Source: Strigops habroptila
Taxonomy: Eukaryota; Chordata; Aves; Psittaciformes; Psittacidae
Direction: 5' to 3'
Assembly (NCBI RefSeq): GCF_004027225.2
Contig: NC_044282.2
Location: 70,543,787 to 70,607,786, forward strand
DNA length: 64,000 nucleotides
The notes under the pieces were generated by a model. That model was given only the letters and a program-made list of their open reading frames with translations. It was not told where the DNA came from and ran no database searches. Every line of letters begins with the position of its first letter. Position 1 is the first letter of the stretch. Shown piece by piece: positions 1-11,172 of this stretch. The position numbers and the translations under genes are program-made.

Positions 1-1102
1 TATTTTCAGCCTTTTGCTCTAAGAAAATATTTACTGAAGTTTCCACTTTCCAAGAAAGCTATTTCTGGCCAATGTAGGTTTCAGCTTTTCTTTTTTAATT
101 GTTTTAGTAAACTGTACTTGTGCCCACAGAATTATTTTTATCTGTTACAAACAAACAAACCAATTGTGATAGAACACGAGGTCACAGTGCAACAAATTCC
201 CAAATCCTTGTGGTGTACAGCACAGGGATAAACCAACAATCAAGAAGTGAAAAACAAAGAAAACAGAAGTGCATTTTAATGACTAATGCCAAGGTTGTAG
301 GTACATAAAGCACTGCCTATAGTACACTACAACCACTGTACTGCTACTTTTAAGATTCTAGAAGACCAATGCAACCATGCTTTTTGGTGACACTTTCTAC
401 ACTGAAATTTTCCTTCCAAAGATCCCTCTAGAGAAGGGGAGAATTCTGATGTGAATTTAGAGACATTCTTATATGAACAACAAAAAAAAGTAAATACATC
501 ATCTCATCATGGTCACTGACAAAAGGTTCAGAAGAAAGAAGAATGCATCAAGGTCTGCATTCTACTTGCTTGGGCAGTGCTCTCCTTCTATGCAGGAAGG
601 CCTGGTAAAGAACTCACTTAAGCTAAATTGAATGGCTTGACCAATAGGGCAAGATTGAGGTCTCACTCAGGATTAGTGAGAAACTAGCATTTGCCCCACA
701 ATAAACCCTTCTGAGCCTGCTCAAGGCCCGGATGCTAAAGCAAGTGGAATTTTGTGGTGTTTCTGGAGGAAAAGTAGCTTTCAGACAGCAGAAGCCAGTA
801 GTGTAGGAATCCTAGATGCCAGTGGCATATATAAAACTACACTCAGACTAGGAGTATGTATGAAGTGAACGTAAACTGGCCGGTGATGACCTAACCCTGA
901 GTATTAAAAACAAAACAAAAACAATCAATCAAACAAAAAAAACCCCCAAGTAATTGTTTTTCATAAATCTGAAGTGAGAAGAATCCGCTAGAACCAGACA
1001 CTAGAGCACTTAAACTACCTTTGCTGTCATTTTAAGAACAGCTCCATGTTATCGCTGTACTTTAGTCAGGCTGGGGTGAGGGAAGATCAATTCGCTACTC
1101 AC
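1..1102 (-). other. Presumed PLCB4 leader intron (left part)
   Basis: AT-rich non-coding sequence downstream of the candidate leader exons. The only notable element is an A-rich tract at 906-948. No PLCB4 coding exon (the N-terminal PH-domain exons) was recognised, so the first coding exon is presumably to the left of the window. Confidence 0.4.
906..948. repeat. A-rich low-complexity tract
   Basis: A run of AAAACA/CAAT-type units ending in a poly(A)-poly(C) block. Simple low-complexity sequence of a kind seen several times in this window; it could be the decayed tail of a retroelement. Confidence 0.6.
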
Positions 1103-1127
1103 CTGCACTTCCCAGAATGTAAGGCTA
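1103..1127 (-). other. Candidate 25-base microexon
   Basis: The minus strand reads TTGTCTTTTTGCAG, then 25 bases, then GTGAGTAGC: consensus acceptor and donor enclosing a very short exon 319 bases downstream of the 1447-1506 exon. It contains no ATG and begins with TAG, so in a leader it would be non-coding. Good signals this close together can occur by chance in 20 kb of intron, hence low confidence. Confidence 0.25.
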
Positions 1128-1446
1128 CTGCAAAAAGACAACCCACTGAGGACCTAAAATCCCCCCATCTTTGTCGCTGATCGTCCTCACACACACACTT
1201 CTCTCTCAGTGTCAGGGGATCTGGTTTTCAGGAAAGTGCAGCATACTCTGCATCGGCAGTTATGACCTACATGTCTAGTAACTTCTCTCCTCTCATGAAC
1301 CCCAACTGTTGTTTTTTTAGAACACATTTCTCATTCTACTAACATGGACAGCACTGCACTGAAACATTAAAACCGTAATTTAAACCAGAAGTACATAATC
1401 TAGTAAAAAAAAAATCCAACTGTTAAATGAACAGAAACACACATAC

Positions 1447-1506
1447 CTTTTGAAAACCAGAAATCACTCTGTAGAAATTGCCATTGTAGAGAATGTCTTT
1501 CCTTCC
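1447..1506 (-). other. Probable non-coding internal exon (5' UTR, PLCB4 leader)
   Basis: On the minus strand a long pyrimidine tract (about 1509-1525) ends in TTTAG. It is followed by 60 bases and then AAAAG with GTATGTGTG, so both splice signals are strong. One frame is open across all 60 bases, but it has no upstream ATG in the proximal part of exon 1. The exon carries its own ATG with a strong start context, followed by an in-frame TGA after six codons. That fits a leader exon better than a coding one. It lies 18.8 kb downstream of the CpG-island donor on the same strand. Gene identity is inferred from synteny. Confidence 0.45.
1464..1484 (-). promoter_or_regulatory. Short upstream ORF in the leader exon
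   Basis: A minus-strand ATG at 1484 with A at -3 and G at +4 (strong initiation context) opens a six-codon frame (MAISTE) closed by TGA at 1466-1464. If the exon is part of the PLCB4 leader, such a uORF would be expected to reduce translation of the main frame. It depends wholly on the exon being real. Confidence 0.3.
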
Positions 1507-3383
1507 CTAAAAAAGAAAAAAAAGAAGCCTTAATTGTGCATACTAATATTTAATTACCTGATACAAACACAGTGAACTACTTCAAGACCTTCTTTTTCCC
1601 CCAGAAACAATTTCTCTGCCTACACTATAGCAAGCATAAGTATTGCTGACTCAGTGTGGTTTTGTCTGAACTTCATTGGAATTGCTGTCTTTGTTATCTA
1701 AGCAAAAGCATCATAGCTGCAGGTGAAACTAACACGTGGTGTTCATTCTTCCAAGCATTTAAAACTGTACAATGGAGGCCAAGAATGGAGCCGTGTGTCA
1801 GGATCACGGCAGAAACATGTATTTTATTCTGAGATACATGTTCAGGGCTCTTTCTCATCCTGCCTTGGGGTAAAAAGTAAAATAGTACTGAAATATACTC
1901 CCCCCCATTGCTTTTGCCAACAATATAGAAGGGTGAAAGCATCAACTAATGTTGATGTCCACATCTGGTTTTGCGCCTTCTATGTGTGGGGGGAAAAGGT
2001 TGGCAATCTCTCTGGATATTTGATACTTCCGTGTTTCTGGGCAGCACAAGTGGGTAAAGGGATTCACATCGTGAAGAAGGAAAAACAAAGTTAAGAAAAA
2101 GCCTCAGCAAGATTAGAGACAGAGCTTCTAGAACACAAGCATCTCAGCCAAGAGAGGCCAGAGTATGTTGTAGGTCTAGCACTTGCCTTGAAAACTCACA
2201 GTGCATAAAACACGCCAAGGAATGCACCAGAAGGACTGAGAACCACAGCAATCACCATTACAGCAATGAGAGCAGTTAGAGATTAGTTTCCTGTCCCATT
2301 GAACTCTCCCAAAGTTGCCAAAAACTTCCATTAAAACAGAAGTTTTTCCAAAACATAAATAGCAACTGTGAGAGGACACTGGCTGGATACTTTGTTCTCA
2401 CTAAATATTGACAGCATGCTCTTCTAGTAAAAGACCACACAGTGCCTTTGTTTGATATGTTTTTTTCCAATGCCTCGAAAACTCTTCTCATTTTGCCTGT
2501 GCACTTTCAGACTGGCCTCAGTAGCTCATAATTACACAACAAAATATCACTGGGTCTCCACCACCTCACAGCTGCACACGAAGGTGTCCTTACACTTTCT
2601 TCTGGGGTCAACTAACGGCAACCTCATGCTAAAATAAACTCACTATTCAAAACATGTTTGTGTTGGAAAAATGAGACATTACAAAAATATTTTCAAGCAT
2701 ACAAGCTACTCTCAGGCTGCAACGAGAGATACACCTCCTGGTTTTGTTCTGTTGTAGATTGTGGTTACATTTCAACACAGTTACATCAGTGTAAAATCCA
2801 GCACAGCTCCACTGAAATCAGTAGCACCACACCACACCTAATGCACATAACAGAAACAGAACCTGCTTCTCAAATGGTTTTAATCATTTACAGCTTTCTG
2901 GGTAAAACTGACGTTAGGCTCTGCAATTTCTCATGTTCCATGTAAACAGATGAGCACAATCTCATCAATGTAATGAAAAAAAATTAGTTTCTTTTTAGTT
3001 ATGCAAATACCAAAAATCTTTGTCTTTTCACCAGGTAAGTATTTCTTCAGAAGCTTGTTTGTGTTCAAAATCTCCAATGGCCCTTTTAGTGAGACTGGAA
3101 ATTCTTTGAGGGTAACACTTAGAGCCACAGTCAGGTCTCAGTTACAGAGGCAGAAGCACTAAGCAGTCCATAGCTAACACTAACCTAACTACTGATGGGG
3201 TGACAGACAGCAGCTGCAGCCTCAGGTTTATCCTTTGTACCACAGCCCTAAAGACCAAAACACAAAACCTCTACAATTTCCCTTTCTCTCCTATTCCAAA
3301 GCAAATAAATAAATTTTTAAAGATGTGAATAACGCGGTCTTAAGTGCCTTGTTTTGCAGAGGACCATTATGTTCCTCACTTCC

Positions 3384-3441
3384 TGAACACCTAACCAGAT
3401 AGACACCGCAGGATCTCAATTGCAGCTGAACACCTAACCAG
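3384..3441. repeat. Short direct repeat of 15 bases, 43 bases apart
   Basis: TGAACACCTAACCAG occurs at 3384-3398 and again at 3427-3441 exactly. The sequence between is not repeated. It may be a decayed tandem duplication or a filler insertion during break repair. Confidence 0.7.
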
Positions 3442-4246
3442 CTGTTGAGGCATCACACTCTGAAGTGCCAGTGTTCATCACTGGCAGTAACACAGATTCC
3501 TTAATTACTGTTCACTAAGGCAAGGTTGTTTCTTCACTAGTCACCCGTGCTTCCCTGTCACCTTAAATACACCATATGGGTTCCCTCTCTCTCCATGTGA
3601 CTTAACTCCCTACTAACCTATTACGAAAGGACTTCAAAACCCCCAGCTAAATCATGGTAATCCTTCAAAAGGATGGGCAGCCTTCATCCAGACCCTGGGC
3701 TTCTCAACAGATTTTTCTATATATTTTAAAGCAGAAAACAAGTTTACATCAACAGGGATCTAACATACAAGTTCATTTCTCACTTCTCATTCTCTGGAAC
3801 GGTCAAGGAGAATGATCTGACAGGAACACACTTCTAGAAGCCTGTAGCTGTTTCCCATCTATAGGCACTTGGCTACGGATGAAGAGCATGTCCCCAGGTT
3901 ACCCACTGGGAGACCAAAACTTTAGGATTCCAATAAAGACCTTTTGCATGATTCTAATTAAAAGTGAAGCACAAAGAACCCAATTTAGAAAAGACCATTA
4001 GAATCTTAATTTGCACATGACAATTTTAGGCTGTCAATAAACCCTGAAACGGTCATTACCTACCAAACCTTCACTTATTTTGTGCCAAAAAGGAACATCA
4101 ACCATAGTTTATCTGTTTGTTATTTTTAGACATACAATTTTTAACATTTTTGAGACCCAAATTCCCTATACAGCAGCCTGGACACATAGTTTCTAAGAAA
4201 GAGCCTTTCTTACTTTGTAAATTTTTTTCAGGATCTGGGGGGGAAA

Positions 4247-4297
4247 GAAACCCACAAACCAACCCAAAAAACCACCACACAAACCAAAAACACCTGA
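4247..4297. repeat. C/A-rich low-complexity array
   Basis: Repeated CCAACC/AAAAAACC-type units, the reverse complement class of the G/T array at 14721-14798. It starts right after a G7 run. Recurring in bird genomes; no gene content. Confidence 0.6.
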
Positions 4298-5907
4298 AAG
4301 GAGTTACTCTCACCCTAACACTATGGTCTTTGATAAGATGGTGCCAGCTGGTACACACTTGTGGGCAGGAAACCATACTTACCAGAACAACGTTTTGTCA
4401 GCACACTGCCTCCTACCAGCACAGAGCAAGGCTGCCAGCTCCTGCGTTCCATGGGGCAAGCTGTTCTAGCAAGGGCCACGCTGTCATATCATTCATTCTC
4501 ATCTGAAGCCTTTGAGAAACCTCAGCTCCTTCCTGGAGTGGAGCCTTGCCAGGGACAGTCTGTTGCTGGTGACACACTACACACAATTCGTGGCTTCCTG
4601 CTCAAAGCATTACATAATTTGAGCCTCTGGCATATCTTTCTGGAACATTTCACATACTAGTCCACAAGATCAGCAGCCTCTTCAGTTACCAGCTAGTTCT
4701 GCATCTTCTCTGCACTGATACTGCCCTGGATGGCACTGACTACAGGGACACATGGCTGTCTATCCCAAGTAAATGAAAACTTAACACTAGGATTCACAGA
4801 CACAGACAAAAGCAGCAGTTAAATACAAACACACAATTATTGGTCAGTAACTTCAGAAACAGTAAAAAAATAAATCAAGCAATAAAACAACATTTCATCC
4901 ATTTCTGCCAAAGGAATATCATAATGGAAATCATATCCATAAACCACATATGGTTTTATTAAGGAATGTTGCATTTAACTTCATTGCATTAAGTCAGACA
5001 AACAACAAAAGCAGACAAGCTGCTGCTAGTGCCACACACAATACGCCCTTAACTACTAGTCCTGCGTTTGACTCCAGCCACAGAGTCTTCAGTTAAGGGA
5101 GTTCTAAACTCAGACCAAGGTGCATAGAGCTAAACTGAAAAGTGAAAGTACTTCCTGGTGCTTGCTGAGCAAGATTCAGCACACTGAATTCCTGAAATGG
5201 GCAGACTATTTCCAGAGAGACTCCAAACAACGTGTAGTTCAGAAATCCTACTTTAAGAAAGAATAACTCAGTATCAGTTAAGTACACCCTCCAAAATCAT
5301 TTGTAAATAATGAAATTTCAGACTTTTTTCTCTACAGTGAGCAAATTTATATGATAAAACCACATAATTTACACCAAGCAATAAACAGCAGCAGTGTTTG
5401 CACAATAAAGTTACCACAAACTCTCAGCAGCATTAAAGTGTAACAGGCCTAAGAAACACGATCTGCCATTTGACTCACAGAATTTCAGGGTATCTTGGAT
5501 GTAACCACTGTTACTATCCTAAAGCTCCTGCAGGTATCTTACCTGTGGTTTAGGATGATAAACTTTTTGGGAAGAAAATATTAAAAAGGCACTCTATTTC
5601 TACAGTCACCTTTAGTAATTCTCTAGAACCAAATTTATAGTGCTGCAGTTTAAGAGGTTTTCAATCTATGAAACTACTCACTGCTGATAAAGGCATTAAC
5701 AATCCAAGACTTCATTTACAGCATTACAAAGAATCCAGGTCAATTACGGGTAAATGCTTTTACTCTGCTTGGGCCAATGAAATTATGTTCATTAAAAACC
5801 ACACTCCAGCCAAGGGGTGTCTCACCATAGTCCAAAGAAAACAGAAATGAAGGGGCAATCCTAGACTTCAATGCATAGCCAGGGCAGCCAATGCAGGCAC
5901 TAGGGAA

Positions 5908-6035
5908 CATAGAATCATAGACTAGTTTGGGTTGGAAAGGACCTTAAGATCATCTAGTTCCACCCCCCCTGCCATGCGCAGGGATGCCTCACACTAGAGC
6001 ACGAGGCTCTGTCCAACCTGGCCTTGAACACACAC
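5908..6035 (-). mobile_element. CR1 LINE fragment (3' end, 5'-truncated)
   Basis: The plus strand reads CATAGAATCATAG followed by GGTTGGAAAGGACCTTAAGATCATCTAGTT-like sequence, CCCCCCTGCCATG and CCAACCTGGCCTTGAACA. This is the reverse complement of the avian CR1 3' end with its ATTCTATG-type terminal octamers. The element therefore lies on the minus strand and keeps only about 130 bases, the usual 5' truncation of CR1. No reverse transcriptase segment remains. It is good evidence for a bird genome. The inner boundary is approximate. Confidence 0.9.
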
Positions 6036-8901
6036 AGCAGGCGAGAAGATGGGAAGAGGACAGATACTCCTTTCAGGCCCACAAGCCACCAGCTGCCAGC
6101 ACTTTCCATCACTAATGCAGATGTAATGTAATCATTCCAGGTCACTAGGGAAAGCTCAGAGTCACCACAGAAATCCTACTGCAACTCAGTCTTTTGTGCA
6201 TGTACCCCATCTTCCAGAAACTGGGAGTTTGCTGCTTGTCATTCATGCTTTGAAATGTAGGCCAGCAACTTCAACATAGCATGTTCTGATCTATGCTTTT
6301 ATTATTCCAATCCTCCATAACAGCAAGAGAAAGGGATTAAGCAGCTTTATTTTTCTCCTTGAATATTTACTAAGATAATTACACATCAGTTACGACACAA
6401 GATACACTGCACAGAGCAAAATAATGCAGAATTGGTATGGCACATCATCCCAACCTCTTTGTCCCATAACACGTGAGAGAGGACACAGCTGATTGTATTA
6501 GGTATGTTCCTCCAGGAAAGTTTAATGCATCAAACTCTTCCAAATGCAACAAATAGATGCAGCTTTTTCATACCACTCCTTTTTTTGGCAATCATACTAC
6601 ATTGTGTCTTTAAAATAAAAAAAAAGCTATTTTACAAAATGTTATTAATTACTAAAGCCATCTGTGCTTCTAGAGAGCACTCCTTTCCATCCCTTCTTTC
6701 CTTCCTACTGAGCTGCATGGTGAAGATGCAGCAGTATATTTACAACCATTTTTATGCTAGCAGATGTTACACCACACAAAGCTGCTTTGCTGCAAGTTCA
6801 AGAAGAAAGTGGTGGGAAGAAGTTTACATAGCCAGACATTATCAACAAAAGCAACAGAGGATAGCAAACCACAGGCCATAGAGACTCGATTCATACAAAT
6901 ACCTCTTCCTCTTTGCTACTCTGCTTTCCAATTTGTTGTCATTTCATAGGAGAATCTGACTGGTAGTGACTTCATAATGCACTACATGGCCTAAATGCCA
7001 GCAGCTTTTCTTGTCTCAAAAAAATGTACAGAGCTGAAATTAAATTACAACTGGCTTAAACACACTTTTATTCTGCTTCTACCCAACTAGAACACATACC
7101 CCATTCAAAGTAAACATGTTTAGTCACTGACTAATATGAAGTATAAAAGCAAAATTTACACTGTAACAAACAAGAGATACATTTCAAAACAATTTTGATT
7201 ACTATCTCTGAATCTGGCTGCAACCGGCTAGCTAAAAGAGGCATTATTGTGATGGAAATAGCATGGTATTTCAATGCAAGAAAGTAAATACATTCTACCA
7301 GATACTAGCACAGGAGTTGAAATCCACCCAAGAAAACCATTTCCATTATCGGTTTGCATTATTCTGCCATAGCGTTTTGACACAGAGTTTAAACATTAAG
7401 CTGCAAGTACAATGCCTCTCTTTTAAAACTGATGCAATTCCTTGGGGCAGAATCTGATACGGCAAACAAGATATCCTGTCCACTGGTTCCTCCCAAAGAA
7501 AAAAATGGGAGAGATCAGTTGAATTCTTTATTTGGCCAGTAAATAGATCAAAGCATTACACATCTGCAACAGAGGTTTTCAGAGACTCATTCTGCGAACA
7601 TCCTGGGACTGATGCTGCAGGCTCTATGGGAGTAAATCTCTTCTGATGGTAGCAGTACTAGTCTGTGCTGGCTTGCCCAATGTGAAAATTTACACTTTAA
7701 AGCTAAGTCAGTAACCTTTAAAGTGCCACTTGATCAAAAACTACTAAAACATGCAGCTTGAATTTTTAGGCTGATCTTTACCACATGTAGTTATAATTGT
7801 TTCACACTTACATTTTGTTGCCTGTATACTAAAAATGGTGTTCAGCTCTAGGCTCCTCCATTACTGGTGTTAAAAACTCTTTGGGTGAAGAAGCATTTTT
7901 AACATGTAAGTACAACGCCTAAAAAAAGATTCCAGAATGACTATTAGATCACCAAGTGCTGCAAGACTCCAAAGTGTCAAATAATTTTTAGCATAGCTGA
8001 AAACATCTTTCTAGATCTGTGCTTTGTATGTTAGGAGTCCATTTTCTGCCCAGTCTCTTCCATTTGTTTTCTCATCCAACTGTGCAGTCAAGCTTGCTCA
8101 GGGTTTGTTCTTTGTTGCCTTTCAGAGAACTAAAAGAGGGAGGAGACAGAAACAACACAACCCATACACACTAGTTTCTAAACCCACAGTGATGTTCAGT
8201 GGTAGGCCTGATGTCTGCAGCTACCCTAGTTCATTTTAAGAAGTACTTTTTTAATATATATAAATGTTTCTGACTTGAGGGTATCTCTTTAAGCAAGCTT
8301 TGCTGATTCAGACTATCTCCATACAGTTGCCAAGAAAAAAGGCACTTCTGAGTTATGCTGCTACTTAAAGGTTTACACAGGGAATCCTCGTACCTAGAAA
8401 TAACAGTAAGAAGCACATTTACATTTTTGCTGGAAGACTACTGTCAAAGATTATATGCAAAAAGACGGCTTGATAAATATCCTATATCAGACTATACTTC
8501 TAAAAATGAAAAGAATGGAACTTGGCTACTGCTGGGCTATAAATCAAAACTGGATCTCTTCCATAACAAAGGTTTTAAAAGACAATGGCCTCTAATACTG
8601 CATGACACATCAATCTAAGCAGCATGAGCAATGCATGCTCCATGCATTAAGCTGCACTCCTGGAAGATTGTCCTGGTACAGTATATGTCCATGTCCCTGA
8701 TTTGCTACATTTTCATTTGCAAGTCAAGGTCAAGAAATAATTTCCAGAATCTCTGTTGCTAACACATATGCTGCAGACTTCTGTGAAACCCTCTTACACA
8801 CTAAAAAAAGTCTCAATAATTGGAATATAAAATGATATAAAATTGTCTGAAAGCTGCTTTATACCTTTAGACACTTCAGCATGTTGAACTGAGCAACATG
8901 G

Positions 8902-8953
8902 ATGCTGTTTCTTTTTAACTTGCATAAATGCTGTTTCTTTTCAACTTGAATAA
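8902..8953. repeat. 26-base tandem duplication
   Basis: Two adjacent copies of a 26-base unit (ATGCTGTTTCTTTT(T/C)AACTTG...) with about two mismatches, followed by a partial third match (AAACTTGCAT). A recent small duplication in intron DNA. Confidence 0.8.
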
Positions 8954-11140
8954 ACTTGCATGGTGAATATATATTCTAATTAAAAACACTATGTTGCGGT
9001 GTATTCTTTCATCTGAGGTATCAGTGAATAGGCACCAATCAGGTTACAAAAAATAAAGGCTGCATTGTAATAAATGCCATAAAATAAATAATGCAAGGAT
9101 AGTTCCTGCCCCAGAAACCTTGCAATTTAGGACATGAAGAAAGAATCCTTATGGGATCATACCAAACCTACCTAACAGCACAATGTAAATGTCAATTCAG
9201 GAACGTACTTCAGTTCATACTTTCAGGGCAAAGCTAGAAGCATGCACACTGTTCTGATGTGGGCTGCTGAAGGCTGTTGTGTATCTCATTGTTCACAACA
9301 CAATGAGCCTTCGTGTTGGGCATTAACCTGACATTTAAGATAAGCATTGAAAAAATACCATAATCAGAACACTGGGGACATATGTCTTACTGTATTCAAC
9401 CCAAATCCCAGTTTAAAACAAAGGAATTAATTCTAAAAGTCCACTACAGCCAGATACGCCTATGTCCAAAAGATATGGGGAAGGGGTAAGGGGACTGGGT
9501 GGTAGAATTACCAAACCAGTATCAAACAGCAAAGAAAAGACCTTTCGGACTGGGCCCCTATCCCTCCTGTGTCACAAAAGGTTACAGATTCTAATCCAGT
9601 AACAGTACTACACCTGCTACAGGATCAAATGGGTCCTAACAGCCACTCCTTCCTCTGCTGAAGCTAAGCTAAAAATTAGTTTTGAAGAAATCAGATCAGT
9701 CTCAATGCTATCTTCTATAATTCCAGCAATTTCTCTCCATCCTGAGAAAGTGCAGTCTTTGACATCTGATCTCGCAGAATAGGGCTGGTTTTTCTGAAAA
9801 CGAGTGTTTTTAGCAAGTACGTGTCAGCCCAGTGCAACAGTCAGGAGCATCTGCATCTCAAGACAACTTTGTGGATATACACTTCACTTTCCCTATCTCT
9901 TTCTAAAGGTAGGAAGCCACAAGGAAGGGAAAAAGTGACTTGCTCTAACTTTTGCAAGGATAAAATATGGCCCAAATGGGAAAGCAATACTAGCAGCAGA
10001 GCTGACATGATCCACAGAGCTATTTACCATATCAAGCCCTAAAAAGCATGAAAGATGCAAGAAGGAAACAAGCAGGGTATATAAACTTCACTGTTTCTCA
10101 TCAGTTCTTTGAAGAAGTCCATCTCACCAATCCTTATCTCATGGGCATTGCTCAGGATGAGCTCCACTGAGAGCAGAACAAAACACATCTCTAGCGATGT
10201 ACTCCTCACACAGTAATTTCTTCTGTTATTATTTTCCTTTCCAAAAATCAAAGGAATAGACTAGTAAGTGGACACACACAATTTAGGCCTATGAACCTTC
10301 CATAATAAAACCACAGTCACAATAGTATTACAGTTAGAGATAACAGATGAATTGCAAGAACCTTCCAAAAGGCACCTCAGACGAGGCACAAAGTGATTCT
10401 GACTTGAATACAAGGTAACTAGTTAGCAAGGTTCCAAGGTAACTTAGGTTACATGCTTGTAACACCTCCACTTTGCCAACAGACATTCCTGGACATGAAG
10501 AGCCAACTTATTTTAAAATCATGTTTCAGTCATGAAGAGATGTGCTAATGACCAGTGGAACTGAAGGCTACTCAGCTATGCAAAACCTGACAAAGCCTTT
10601 AAAACAATATTCTTTAGCTTCTAAAACTCAAGATGTGATGATAGCACAAAGAGGTGGAAAGAAAAAAGATTTGTCCACTTTCAGTCATCTTTAAATAAGA
10701 ATTCCTTTACATGGTTTAAAATTAATGGTGAAGTTTTACCTTTTCTTCAACTTCTGCAAAGAGAGACAAATTTATTCGTACTTCACATATACAGAAACAC
10801 CTACTCTTTACCTGAAGTGATGAGTTGGCTTCAGAGTACCTGAGGGATCCCATGGTTCATGAAACTAATCAATATTACCAGAAAAGCAATCATTTAAATT
10901 ACTGATTACTTTTTAAGAACGAGATGTACCCCACCTAATAAATACCACAGCTCTACAGTTTTATATCCTTTAGGTACATAGTTTTATAGCTCTTAAAACC
11001 AACACCATACGCTGATAGTTACTACCTGTAATCCTCTGAAGAAAAACTTCCACAGATCTTTCAGATCCAATCCAAGTATTAGCTGAAATTTCAAATTACT
11101 CATGAAGGTTTCCATGAGTATTTAAATAATGCTAAAGTTC

Positions 11141-11172
11141 GGGGTTATTCTTTTAGGGGTTATTCCTTTAGG
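11141..11172. repeat. 16-base tandem duplication
   Basis: Two adjacent copies of GGGGTTATTC(T/C)TTTAG with one mismatch. Minor local duplication. Confidence 0.75.

Noticed and set aside
1447..1506. Reading the exon as coding (20 codons, one open frame)
   Set aside because: A 60-base segment has roughly a one-in-three chance of being open in a given frame. The proximal 130 bases of exon 1 have no ATG, and the peptide matches no family I recognise.
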